Shown here one piece after another: positions 53,199 through 64,000 of a stretch of DNA of 64,000 nucleotides. The DNA lies in NCBI GenBank assembly GCA_027475525.1, contig JAMWFC010000091.1:994963-1058962 (forward strand), given 5' to 3'. A program made the translations under genes and the position numbers. This stretch comes from Macrolepiota albuminosa. Lineage: Eukaryota; Basidiomycota; Agaricomycetes; Agaricales; Agaricaceae. Every line of letters begins with the position of its first letter. Position 1 is the first letter of the stretch. The notes beneath the pieces are model-generated. The model did no database searches, had not been told where the DNA came from, and saw nothing but the letters and a program-made list of their open reading frames with translations.

Positions 53199-55366
53199 TC
53201 AGGGGTTCGAGTACTTGCTGCGGTCTTCCCAGTAGCGTTGGTCGATCTGCATGATGAGGGCTTTGTATCCGTCGTAGGAGGGTTGTTTCAGGGCGAGTTG
53301 GAGGACGTCCTTGATACATTGTGGCAGGGCACGACAGAGGGCATACTGGAGGGCGCTGTAATTTCAGCCTGTCTCGTAAGCTTCCTTCTCAAAACGTACA
53401 ATGAAGGTGGTGAAACGTTCTTCAGAGCGCATCCGGAGGTTGAAGAGGTTGTCCTTGGCCTCAGCCACGGTGTCGTAGATCCCGAATTTCCCAAAGAACT
53501 CGTCGACGAAGGCTTGCCAGCGAGCGAGTGCTGGGTTATTGGGGTTGAACTGGATGAGGGCCGTGTAGTGGTCGAAGGCGATCCCCTGGAGGTACGAGGC
53601 AGCAAAGGCCACCCGGGAGCTGTCAACCTGAAACATGAGTGGTTTTGCCTGAAACATATTAAGACACTGAGTGAGGAATGTATGCCATTTTCGGGGGTCC
53701 CGGCCTGTGAAAGCGTCGGGCTTTTGAATGTCCAGATGTCCTTCACAGGCGAGGGTGTCGCGAGCGTTGTCTGGTCTGGTAGCATTGCAGGGAGGAGGGC
53801 CGGCATTGTAGTAGTAGTAATAATGGTTACCCCCCCCTCCTTGTGGAGGAAAGGCACCGAGGGCAGGACCCCACCCGCCTGGAGGGCCTCCTTCAGGTGG
53901 CTCACCTGAGGGTCCATGCCTGGGGGGTCCGTTGTCCCAGGAGGGTTTGTTCCTGCCAGGAGGAGGCCCAGATCTCCATGCAGGGGGTGGCAGAGGTAGT
54001 CGAGGAGGGTTCTGTGGTGTCAGGTCGATCTGAGGGGGGCCGGATGTGGGGTCGGGTGCTGGGTTGCACGGAGGACATTCAACCCGGGAAGGTCGTGCTT
54101 GCATCAGAGGCCGTGGGGGGTTCCACAGATCAAAGTGGGACAGGGGGTCGCGGCGGAAGTTGGGCTCCGGAGGGGCCGGGGCTGATGTAGGGGGTGGTAC
54201 TGGGATGGGTGCGGGCATGGGACGTTGTTCATTGTTGCCGCACGTGAGCTCGTCGACATAGCACAGCGTGTCATCTGTGCTAGAGGTGTCTGCACAGGGT
54301 CTACCGGGGTTCACCGGGGCTGGGGGTCGGGCATTGTCCATTCGCGAGAGCGGTTCCAGGGGTTTCTGGGGCTGTCCCCAGGTCTTAAAGGTGCTAGGAA
54401 TGGAGTTAGCCTTTGGCAAGTTGACAAGCCTACTGTGCGGGCAGCGGGCTGATCAAATAGCCCTCCCGTTGGGTTAAGGGACCGTAGTATGGCCGAGGCG
54501 TTTTGTTGCTCTTTCTGTTGTTGTTGCTCTGGAGTGGAGACTGCGGGGGCTGCCGGGGCCGGTTCTGGGAGTTCCTGCTGGATGTGAATCGAGCAGCCCG
54601 GGTCTGCGGGGTCATTGAGGGGTTGAGGGGAGGGGGACGTGTGGACTTCGTCAAGCAGTTGTTGCAATTCCTTGCAGAGGATCGTGTTATGCCTATACTT
54701 TACTATAGTCTGCTCTGGGAGTTCTCCTCGCATGAGGCGATCCCTGAATTTGACCAAGCAATGGGCCCAGTCCTCTGGAGTGCCTGCAAAGTTGTTGTGT
54801 CCAAATTCCGTGGGTAGCACCCTTGCCCGTTATGCAAAGTCCTCCAGCGAGATCTTAAGCGAGCGGAGCACTTCGTCCCGTTGCCGTTTGTAGTCCTCAA
54901 GACGTTGTCATCCCATTGGCAAGGGAGGAGTCCAAGCGGGTGGGGCGGCGGTTGGATAGTGTCGAGAGGGATAGCCGTAGTTGAGAGGTCCCTGGGGTTG
55001 GGGGGCAGGACACTGGTAACCATAGTAGGGGGTGGGTGCAAAGGGGCCCTCGCTGGAGGGTACCAGGCAAGGTCCACTAGGAACTGGTGGTGTCTCTGGC
55101 AGGCCTCCGGGGATGCTCCGGTATGAGGGGACCTCCACGGGTCACGCCATGGCTAGGTTGGGCAGAGGGGCCCAGCTGGCTGAGGGCCCCAGATCATAGA
55201 GAGATGATGGGTCAGAGGCCCAGTGGCAGTGAAGGTATTGGGGTTCGTATAGGAGAGGTGGGTAGGTGAGGCAGGGGGTCTGTGCAGAGTAGTGATCAGG
55301 GACCGGGCGCCCGTAAAGGTCGGTCTGGTAGCCCGTGGGGTAGTAGGTATGAGTATACGTAGCCAT
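53199..55366 (-). pseudogene. gag: Copy 2 gag, broken
   Basis: Start ATG at 55366 (MATYTHTYYPTGYQTD). The capsid block KPDAFTGRDPRKWHTFLTQ to EKEAYETG (53364-53740) is readable, followed by RYWEDRSKYSNP and TGA at 53199-53201, the same stop position as copy 1. Frameshifts at several places in the Pro-rich part. Confidence 0.8.
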
Positions 55367-55399
55367 CAAGAACAGTGTAAGGAGGGAGTCTTGATATTA

Positions 55400-56169
55400 T
55401 ATCAGGTTCTGCTGAGTCGGGGGCTTTCCAGGAAAGCAACACCCTTACAATGTGGACTTGATCTACGGATACTCGGGTGTCTGGAACTCCAGGGCTAGGA
55501 CTCCGGGGTTCAAGACACAGGCAAGGGTAATCCCAGGAGAGGAGACTCGGTCCAGGGGTTTTGGGTTGTGAGTAGCTGGGGGATTGGGTGGGGGTTGAGT
55601 CGTGAACCGGAGGTTCTAAGATGAGACCAAGTTAGCAAGTTAAAGTCGCGAAGTACGTACCAAACTTAGAGCACGGGTTATTCAAGCGTGCCAGTCAAAA
55701 GCGTGCCAGTCAGTGCGTACCAATCAAGCAAAGGGCACACAACAATCAAAGTTATCCAAGTTAATATCAAGACTAGTGAATACAACGGGAGACTACGCTA
55801 TAAGTACTACGGGGCCAGGTCTCGGGGTTCCGGGGTGTCTGGGATAAGTCCCGGGAGGCATTGAGTAGTGAACAGTGACTAAATACCTGGATCGCGCGTG
55901 GGGTGCACAATCAATTGGCATGGAGGGAGCTGTGATGCGTGATGTGTGATGGCCGGAAGCGAGCCATGTGATCTGATTGTTGATGATGGCTGGTCCTAGG
56001 GTCCATGAAGCAGGGTCCCCGGGGGTGCTGGCTAATGGTGGTCTTTGATGTGTGTGATGGTGGCGTCGGCAGCTGTGGGTGCGGGGCGCACTGTGGGTTG
56101 ACAAAGGAGGCTCTCGGATGGGGCTCTGGGGATGCCCCCGGGGGGTTCCGGAGAGGAGGGGTCGTGACA
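55400..56169 (-). repeat. 5' LTR of family A copy 2
   Basis: TATCAGG on plus (TGTCAGG mutated) to GTGACA, 770 bp. Directly precedes the PBS at 55387-55399 in minus-strand sense. Confidence 0.88.
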
Positions 56170-56174
56170 CCTGT

Positions 56175-56949
56175 GAGCTAATAGAAAACTAACTTTTTAA
56201 GAGATATTTAGAGATACCCTGATTATTAGATTTTGCCTAGTAGTTCATGAGATAGTTTAGAAACATTGCAAATTTTCTAACGCATTTTATTTTCAACGTA
56301 GTATACTTTTTGTTCCTGGGCTAGCAGATTACATAGATCTAAAAGAAAAATATGTTTTTAGACCTATTTCTCTTTTTTACCAACCAACAAATAAGTCATA
56401 TGATATCTAAATCTTTTGCTATTACTTAATAAAAATAATCAAGAGCAGCAACAAAAAAGCTAGCATTTATTGGCACTCACAATTGAAGTGCCATTTATAC
56501 ATCTTATCATAAGTTGTGAGTTTTTTTCATACTTTGTTTTTATATTTATTATTTTGAACTATGCAGACTCTGAAATAGTGCCTGATTATGGTTTTATTGA
56601 AAATCATTTTAAAGATCTTGCTATTTCAAAAAAATTATTAGTATTGAATTAAACTTTTTGAAGCTTACATTAGAAATTAAAATATACTTGCATTGCGTTT
56701 TGTTTTTACAGCCTACTTATACTATAATATGCTTGGTTAGCAAGCCTAGACTCTTTTAAACTTATTACACTGAGGAACTTTTCTTTTTTCTGTTTAAATA
56801 TGAGTATGATAATTATATTACTTTATTACTGTAAAAGTGACCTCTATGTCTTGAATGGCATAGAGGCATCAAGATATTGCAGTAGAATTCCTAGATAAGG
56901 GCAGGAGTATTGATGTTCTTAGCAGGTTCCTAGGAGATATCTTCTATAC
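56175..56949. other. AT-rich DNA with repeat hairpin
   Basis: Continuation of the pre-insertion target of copy 2. A third version of the hairpin seen at 37481 and 42178 occurs at 56470-56492 (TGGCACTCACAATTGAAGTGCCA). No coding frame of note. Confidence 0.45.
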
Positions 56950-58640
56950 TTTAGTCCTTCTACTTTATCTTGTACTGTAGCTTGCAGCAGAATAAGCAGC
57001 TATCTGGGATTATCTTAACTTTGTACTCCAACTCAGTATCTACAAGAACTAGCAGTGAAAGTGGTGAAGCTTGGTGGCCAGAGATGTAATTTTTTGGAGC
57101 AGGTAATAGCTTGACTATGTTAAAGACAAGGTAGAGCTGGCATATTTTAACTAGTAGCTGGAGTCTGTAAACAAGCGGCTCTACCTGGCATTTAACTATA
57201 CAAGGCACAAGTTAGCAATGAGAAAGCTTCTTTGAAGGATAAGTAGTTGAGATGTCTGAGGCATCCAGGTAGATACAGTCTCTGGGCTTGTATTTGGGAG
57301 TGGGAATTTGCCTATAATTGTAGTATCAGGCCATGTCATTCTTTGCCTTAGCCAGGGCTCTCTCTGCCTCTTCCTGCATTTTCTCCAGTCAACAAACCTG
57401 TTGATGGACTTGTTCTTCAATCATTTGTAAGGGCAACCTCTAGAGGCTATGGCTCAGTCACACAGCTGGCAAAGAGAGATCCAAAGTGTATTAGAGTATA
57501 TATTAACACTATCATAATAACTACTTATCTGGCAAAGGAAGATCAAAAGAGAACAAGTCTAGGGATTCTCTATGCCAGGTTGGATGCTTCTGAGGCCTCT
57601 GAAGCATGGAAAACAACTGTACAGTACAACAAAACCTTAAAAACTCAAAAATTGCCTAAATAAACAATTGTACAAATAAAGCAGAAAAACTCCGGACTTT
57701 GGAAGTCAGAAAGGCAAACTCTGGCTTATATAAGCAGCCTGGAAGTGGTACTGAAGCACCTTAAAGACTGAGAATAGTACTAATAAATAGTGTTAAAAGA
57801 ATAAAAACAGTAAAATGAGAGAATAACAGAAGAAATAAGAAAATAAATGAAAGAAGAGTGAAGAAATAAAGAGTGAAAGAAGGATAAAACGAGGAGTCTC
57901 CTGATATCATTGCATATACAGTTCAAATCCTATTTGAGGGTGCCAGCTAGTATCTAGAAAGGATGGAAATGCCTGAATAGAGGAGTGAATGTGGTTGTTA
58001 TACTAGAATTTGGCTTCAGGAAGGAGCTTATTCTAGTCATCCTGTCATTTAATATGAAAGAGCCATAGGTACTATTTTAGCTCCTGATTTACTTGTTTAG
58101 TCTGGCTGTCAGACTATAGATAGTAGATGATAGAGATGTGGATGGTAGACAATAGAGATGTAAAGCTTTACTTGGAGGAGGCAGTAGAGCTTCCAGATAA
58201 ACTCTAATATGAACTGTATGCTTTAGTCAAATATGTAGATATCTAAGAGGCCATAGAGTTTTCAGATATTTGTCTAGTAGAGGTTAGCTGCACTTATTGC
58301 AGAGCAGGTAGTGTGCATCAGGATGAAGTGGTCACACTTACCATAGAGGTTTAAAACCACCATGACAATGTCATATCCATGGGCATCTGAGAATTCTATA
58401 ATGAAGTCTACCAAGGCTATGCTTCAGTGCTCAGCAAACATAAGGAGAGAATGCAGTTGCCCAGTGGAAAGGCAACATTGTGGCTTTGTCCAGAAGCAGA
58501 GATTGCAGGTGCTGGTGTAGGACCCAATGTAGCAAGACATCTATGGCTACCAGTAGTTTTAGGAGCCAAGTTCCAATGTCTTCCACCAGCTAGGGTGCCC
58601 TATTAGTATTGTCCTTCAGAGATAAAAGGACAAAAAGACA
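56950..58640 (-). pseudogene. Decayed Ty3 pol (integrase to chromodomain), split by a solo LTR
   Basis: Minus strand. 57912-58640 holds integrase traces (CNLCFWTK zinc site, IALVDFIIEFSDAHGYDIV core, HTTC). 56950-57420 holds the C-terminal module (VKCQVEPLVYRLQL, then EYKVKIIPDSCLFCCKLQYKIKW, chromodomain-like). Stops throughout. Family B or a close relative. Confidence 0.6.
57426..57906 (+). mobile_element. Solo LTR, family B
   Basis: 481 bp from TGTAAGGGC to CCTGATA, with perfect target duplication TCATT (57421-57425 and 57907-57911). Confidence 0.85.
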
Positions 58641-58699
58641 AAAACAAGCACACACATCTCTGGTACTCAAAGAGAGACACAAACACTGCTAATTAAGAG

Positions 58700-60510
58700 A
58701 TGAGATAAAAGGACAATGCTGACATGAGTTTATTCAAGACAACAATAATTGATTACCTAAACCCTCAGCCTCTTCAGAACTGGCCATCCTGACTTCTCCA
58801 GCATCACCCAAACTAGCCTTCTGGAAGCAACCCTTATATAATGAATACAAGGCCCTGGAAAGACTGCAGCAAATACTTGAACTCTTGGTCCTTCTGAAAT
58901 TTACAAGAAGGTTTGGCAATTTCTCCAATTAGTGGAACTAAAGCCAGTGCTTTTCCTCCTTCTGAAAGCTGACCTTCCATAAGGCTTGTTCTCAGGCTCA
59001 ACTCGACACAGCCATGGCCTCTGACACTCCTGATGATGCTTCAGAAAATCTCCCTGATAGCAAGTACTCTGACAACCATGATAAGAAGGCCTTTTAAGCC
59101 AATCAATTTTGCTGACCTGGATAACTCTGCATTGAAGTGCCCAAGGGCATACAGGAATACTAGAGGAAGGAAGAAAACCATATCTTTTGTGGAGAAAAGG
59201 ACCATTACATCTTGAAGTGCCCTAAATGACAGATGATGGGGTGTGCCACCTGGATCTTTGAAGAAGAAGAAGGCATCTATGAGTACTCAGAAAACAACTT
59301 AGCAATTTAGATTCAGAAGATGCACTAAATTGCAGAATTAACTCTGATGTTCTCTCTGCCTCTGTATCTCATCTCTATGCAATGGCACTCACACAAGACA
59401 TTCTTATAGCTTGCCTCTTCTCTCATTCCTCACACTTCCTCCTTCTGAAGACCAATATTACCCCTTTAGAAACTCTCTCAATATTTTGGTCAATAGTGGC
59501 ACCACCAACAACTTCATTAACAAAGCTTAGTCTCCCTCTGCTCTGCAGCTAACAATATTGGGACTTTTCTAGCTCCAAGACATCAACCCCTGTATCATCT
59601 GGCAAGACCTCACCCTCTAACTGCACCAGAAATCAACAACTGATGACCAACAACTCTCATTCAACATTTCCAACTCACAAAGCTCTGAGCCACCTCTAGA
59701 GGATCTATTAGACAAAGACCCATAACATTAGCAGCTCCAATCCAATTTGTCACAATCCTTTCTCATCAATGCCAAGTTAGATAATGGCCTAGAACCACTA
59801 CTAGCCCTGGTCAACAGTGGAGCTACTAAAATCTTCATCAGTAATATCTTTAACCTTCTTCTCTATATTCTTGACCAGCCTCTGAGCCTACAGCTGTTTG
59901 ACAGCACTTCCTCTTTTTCCAGCTTTATTAAAAAAGCCCATGCTAGTTGCATAACTCCTATCAAATTCATGGCAAACTTCCTAGTCATGCAACTTTACAA
60001 ATTGACTCTATTGTGCTAGGACTACTATAGCTACAGAACATAAACTCTGACATTGATCAGGAAATGCTCATCATGACATTCCCTAGCCTCTAAGCTTATA
60101 TTGCAGCTGATGTATACTTCCAGGCCATTGATATAGACCTAGCATCTAAACTTCTAATGTCTACAGTAAGTCCTCCATCTCCTCTGGCCATGACTTTGAC
60201 CTCAACACCCACCTCAGCCTATAAGTCCTCTGAACATCTCTTCAATATTTTTCAAAACAAGTACAAAGGCCTGGACTACCCATCACAATCTTGTACTTCT
60301 GCAACCCCAGCCCTGAATAATACTGAGACACTCAACATCAAGATCATTGGTGCTATCCTTTTCATATGCATAATGTAAGAAGGGATCCTTATCTTCCAGT
60401 TGCATATCTTATCCTTTCTTTTGGAAAACCACTTGTGGACAGATACTATCCTTCTGGAGAAAAAAACTGAAGAGCAGATCTTACAAGAAGTAGTTTTTCC
60501 AGAGTATCAT
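58700..60510 (+). pseudogene. Decayed Ty3 gag-pol 5' part with tandem proteases
   Basis: Plus strand, related to family A but AT-rich. The end of capsid reads KDCSKYLNSW near 58860-58890, with TGG where copies 1 and 2 have TGA. The zinc knuckle is at about 59186-59230 (HIFCGEKDHYILKC; first Cys lost). First protease ILVNSGTTNNFINKA (about 59480-59525). Second protease ALVNSGATKIFISNI (about 59800-59850). In both, the catalytic Asp is now Asn. A linker QNKYKGLDYPSQS and NIKIIGAILF follow, then the start of RT (EEQILQEVVFPEYH), where it is cut by the LTR at 60511. Confidence 0.72.
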
Positions 60511-61022
60511 TGTAAGGGCAACCTCTGGAGGCTGTGGCTTAGTCACACAGCTGGCAGAGGGAGATTCAAAGTATATTAGAGTATAGACTGACAATATCAT
60601 AATAACCACTCACCTGGCAGAGGGAGATCCAAAAAAAACAAGTCTAGGGATTCCCTATGCCAGGTTGGATGCTTCTTGGGCCTATGAATGTGGAAAACAA
60701 CTATACAGTACAGCAAAACCTTAAAAACTCGAAAATTGCCTAAAAAAACAACTGTATAAACAAGGCAGAAAAACTCTGGACTTTTGAAGTCAGAAAAGCA
60801 AACTCTGGCTTATATAAGTGGTCTGAAGCTGAAGGGCCCACACTTGTCTGAATGATAGCTAAAGAACTAAAGTACCTCAAAGGCTGAGAATAATACTAAC
60901 AGATAGTGTTGAGAGAATAGAAACAGCAAAATGAGAGAATGATAGAAGAAATAAGGAAATAAATGAAAGGAAAGTGAAGAAATAGGGAGTGAAAGAAGAA
61001 AAAAATGAGGAGTCCTCTGACA
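60511..61022 (-). repeat. Family B LTR
   Basis: 512 bp from TGTAAGGGC to CTCTGACA, directly followed on the right by a polypurine tract and pol C-terminus read on minus. It is therefore the 3' LTR of a minus-strand element that interrupts the plus-strand element. Confidence 0.82.
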
Positions 61023-61750
61023 TCACCCCCTTCTAGAGTGTGGTGTCTTAATATGCTGGATAAAAGTAGTTATGGATGGCTTGGTCTACTTTGGAAAGAG
61101 AATAGAGGCCTCTGATTGCTTGAAGCGCATTGTGATGCTCCTGATAGAATTTCCAGACCAAGGCAGGGGCATGAACATTTTCTTGTAGCTCCTAGGAGAT
61201 GTTCTCAATTCTATAGCCCTTCCACATGACCTTGAACTGAAGCTTGTTCCTAAAAAGTTGGCTATCTAGAATCCATTTCACTTTGTACTCTTCTTGGTTG
61301 TCTACCAGAATTGGAAGTGGAGGTGGCTGTGGATGTTGACCTGGGATTGGATTCTCTAGTGCTGAAGAGAGCTTCACTAAATTAAAGACTGTCGACTTAT
61401 TCCACTAGGCAGCTTGAGTCAATAGGCTAGCAGGCCTACCTGCCTTACTATAAAAAAGGGTCTTAGACGACAATGAGAAAGCTTCTAAGATAGTCAGGTG
61501 GTAGCAATGTTAGAGGCATTCAGATAGACTCAATCTTCAGGCTTATACTTGGGGCCAGAGTTCATCTACAAGTATAGTAGTGGGCCATGTCATCCTTTGC
61601 CTTAGCTAAAGCAGCCTTGGCTTCCTCCTGTGCTGCCTTCATCTGATTTATGAACTTGGTGACAGCTTTATTCTCTGAAGGCCATTCACAAGGCTCAAAT
61701 TCCATTTGAGGATGTCAACCAGTCTTTAAAAGGCAAGACGACATCTGAGT
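61023..61750 (-). pseudogene. Decayed family B pol C-terminus (chromodomain)
   Basis: Minus strand. Contains NQMKAAQEEAKAALAKAKDD and HYY (post-integrase helix), KLSSALENPIPGQ, the chromodomain EEYKVKWILDSQLFRNKLQF and VMWKGYRIEN, and the tail LVWKFYQEHHNALQAI. Stops present. The rest of pol upstream is not found in the window. Confidence 0.7.
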
Positions 61751-64000
61751 AGCAGCATTAAAACAATGTCAATAGCTTATAGTCACACCACAGAATGAGA
61801 TCAATGTTTAATTTAGTCCTACAAGTAGTGTAACCAAAAAGCTATCTTATATAAGGTAGCAGCAATGAGTATACATAGTATCTTTTGTAATTTAGTAATA
61901 TAGCAATTACAGCAGTACATACTATGAAGTCTAGTCTGAATCTACTAAACAATATGAAGATTGTTCAGCAACAACACAGTTAAGGTTAGACCTAGCATTG
62001 AGGCTCTAGGTCACTTGGTTACATGCCCCTCTTTCAGACTGGTCATAGTCTCTAAAAGGGTGGCATCTACAAGTGTCCCTACAACAACGGTAAGGCATCT
62101 GCTGTAGTTTGTAAGTGTCAAAGTTAACTGACTATAACTAAGTACTGCTTGCCGTGTTCATGCAGAAGGTGGGCAGTACAGTTCACTTTCAAAGAAGGCA
62201 GCATTATCAAAGTCAGTGTTAGCTGAGCCAGATGCTCCCTCAAAAGAAGACTTCACCAACTGATTCTCTATGGGCATAGGAGCAATTGGTGGAGGTGGTA
62301 GTGGTCCTTGATATAGACCGCACATTTACAGATCATGGCAACAAGGCTCCATTCCAATAGGATAATAGAATTCTTCCTCAAGATATGCATAACCTTCAGC
62401 AGATTCTTGTGCAAGTAGTGCCCAAAGGCAGATAACATTGTCTGCAGTAGAAGTCCTTCAATCATTCTACTGCAGAATTGCTGGTGGCTCTCCATAGATA
62501 TTGAGTCTGCAGTGCTGTTCATCATTAAAGTTGTAATAGACATCTAATGAGGCATTTGGTGTCCTGAAATGGCTCTTAAGGTAGATCATGCTAAAGGTAT
62601 ATGCATGGTCTATCCACTCTGCTGGTATATGATTTACTAACAGGACTCTCAGTATGTTGGCATCACTGATGTTGGCCAACATTGAGTCCTCAAAATGTGG
62701 TATCATGAACTGCATATCAGTCCATGGCATTGATGCAAATAGCTGACTGGGATTAGCTGCATTGTGAGCTTCAATAGCTTCATAGTACAATTCAGGTCAT
62801 GTCATAATGAATGCCAGCATCCTGGCAAAGCGGCTCCAGTGTCGCCCTTGCAGTGATATACCTCAGGTAATGGTGTGCTCCAAAAGAGTACTATAGTACT
62901 TAGTTGCAAGTAGTACTGATAGTTCTGGGGCTTTCTTGAAGTCTTAGAAAGTGACCTCTAATTCACACTGGTGCTTGATGATAAGGTTGATGTATTGAGT
63001 GCTTTACAGAATAACTATCCTGCAATGCAGAAGAAGGTTCTCAATAAACTCCAGCCTAAGTAGTTCATTCTCTGGAAACCATCAAGCCTTTGTCTACCAA
63101 TAGACTTCTGATAAGAGGTGTTCAATAAATTCTAGCCTAAGTAATTCACTCCATGGGAACCACTGAGCCTTTGCCTATCAAATGCCTGTCTATTTTCAAC
63201 TAAACTTGGGCCATTTATACTGTTTTTCTGGTGCACAGACTACTATCTACACATGACTCTTTGTTGTCAACTCTCCAGCCTTCAGAACATACTTGATAGT
63301 TCAATTTCTCTTTTGGGAAACATGTTTCGGTGCCACCAGTTCCACCATTCTTCTGGATGTCTCTAATTGCCACTTTCCCATTTGTCAGCTCCATTTAGCA
63401 TAATCCCATTCATAGATCCTTCTTTCCCCTTTTAGTGCTTTCCTGCATTCCATGCTTTTTTTCCTTTTCCCTTTTAGTCATGTCAAATTGGGCATTATCA
63501 GATCAGATCTTGATCTAGATCATCACAATTGATTCTATTTTGTCACTTCTGCCAGCTCTCATGCTTCCTTTTCCCATTACAGTGGTTGGACTATTGTTGA
63601 GCTGATAGTTTGAGCTGGTCTCTGCTCTTTGTTCTGTATTATCTGTGTATTTATTGGGGTGTTTCTTTGGAGATATAATTTGTTGAGACTGCTACCAGGA
63701 GGCTTACAGTTTTCAGCCTATAATTAATTGTTTATTTTGACTGCTGGTGCATGTTGTGTTTCTGACTGCTGGTACAGCATTATATCAGTACAGAAGTGAA
63801 TGCAGAATGCATAGTCCACAGCAATGCCCAAGACTGCATTCATCATCTTAGAGCATGAGAAATAAAGCACATTCTGTGCTAGGCAATTAAGATCGAAGAT
63901 ATGGCAGATACCTTCTGAATCAAATCCTGCAAGCATAAATATAGGCTTGCTTTCTCATCCTTTCCATTGGAAATACCCCTCTAGTGTGGGTAGGACAGCC
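61751..64000. other. AT-rich DNA, mostly unassigned; one unexplained minus-strand frame
   Basis: Frames at 62467-62790 and 62268-62543 (minus) can be read as one broken protein of ~200 residues (PSQLFASMPWTDMQFMIPHF, HIPAEWIDHAYTFSMIYLKS, then FGHYLHKNLLK in the other frame). I do not recognise it; a decayed gag or another transposon protein is possible. 63724-63936 (minus) shows no motif. No RNA gene seen. Confidence 0.35.

Larger units (their letters stand above)
46507..56169 (-). mobile_element. Ty3 chromovirus family A, copy 2 (decayed, with deletions)
   Basis: Same family and layout as 3613-14479, inverted. Target duplication CCTGT at 46502-46506 and 56170-56174. LTRs 46507-47277 and 55400-56169 differ from each other, mostly by transitions, so insertion is old. 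The PBS (55387-55399) and polypurine tract are kept. gag and pol carry many stops. About 175 bp of RT including the YLDD motif are missing at about 50990. About 600 bp of integrase, including the zinc domain and both core Asp residues, are missing at about 50060. About 300 bp are missing near 49790. It cannot move by itself but still has both LTRs and the antisense gene. Confidence 0.9.

Noticed and set aside
1..64000. CRISPR array, prokaryotic operons, tRNA or rRNA genes
   Set aside because: No regularly spaced short repeats with unique spacers, no rRNA-like conserved blocks, and no cloverleaf I could identify. Introns and transposon types show a fungal genome.

Overview
The window looks like transposon-rich DNA from a filamentous basidiomycete, probably an Agaricomycete. 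The support is very short GT-AG introns (44-63 nt) with CTNAY-type branch points, a C2H2 plus Zn2Cys6 transcription factor, chromodomain Ty3 elements, an endonuclease-lacking Penelope-like element and TTAGGG telomere-type repeats. Only about 4.5 kb (28.4-32.8 kb) reads as ordinary intact host genes. The rest is mobile DNA of several ages and decayed gene copies.

Layout. 0.2-0.9 kb: solo LTR of Ty3 family A. 2.3-3.1 kb: decayed tyrosine recombinase. 3.35-17.64 kb: a DDE-transposase element on the minus strand, split near its 3' end by a complete, very young family A Ty3 chromovirus (3613-14479, line-by-line identical LTRs, TSD CAAAC). That element carries gag, a zinc-knuckle reading frame, pol with two retropepsin domains, RT, RNase H, integrase and chromodomain. 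It also carries a spliced antisense gene between pol and the 3' LTR. 19.0-27.8 kb: a decayed segmental duplication whose unit is an S8 subtilisin-like protease plus an F-box protein, with a third partial unit between the two copies. 28.4-29.7 kb: five-exon aldo-keto reductase. 30.7-32.8 kb: transcription factor. 34.4-36.6 kb and 39.6-40.3 kb: two 5'-truncated Penelope-like copies ending in TTAGGG repeats, each with a hammerhead ribozyme. 36.6-42.8 kb: AT-rich unclassified repeats. 42.8-64 kb: nested decayed Ty3 elements of families A and B, including a second near-full-length family A element (46507-56169, TSD CCTGT) that has lost parts of RT and integrase.

Two cautions shape the reading. Seven perfect tandem duplications, all with period exactly 77 bp, lie in unrelated sequences and break reading frames. 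They are almost certainly assembly joins (k-mer overlap left uncollapsed), so several apparent frameshifts in the young element and the transposase are not biological. Second, older copies show strong CG to TG/CA decay, consistent with methylation-linked or RIP-like mutation. Copies grade from CpG-rich (3613-14479) through intermediate (46507-56169) to AT-rich (42.8-46.4 and 56.2-61.7 kb).

The most interesting system is the family A element. It appears to prime its own reverse transcription (PBS perfectly complementary to a 13-nt stretch of its own LTR, 27 nt downstream of a TATA-like motif). It has tandem proteases. It also carries an antisense three-intron gene for a protein with a paired CX2CX6C cluster and a coiled-coil; position, strand, introns 2 and 3 and all six cysteines are conserved in the second copy.
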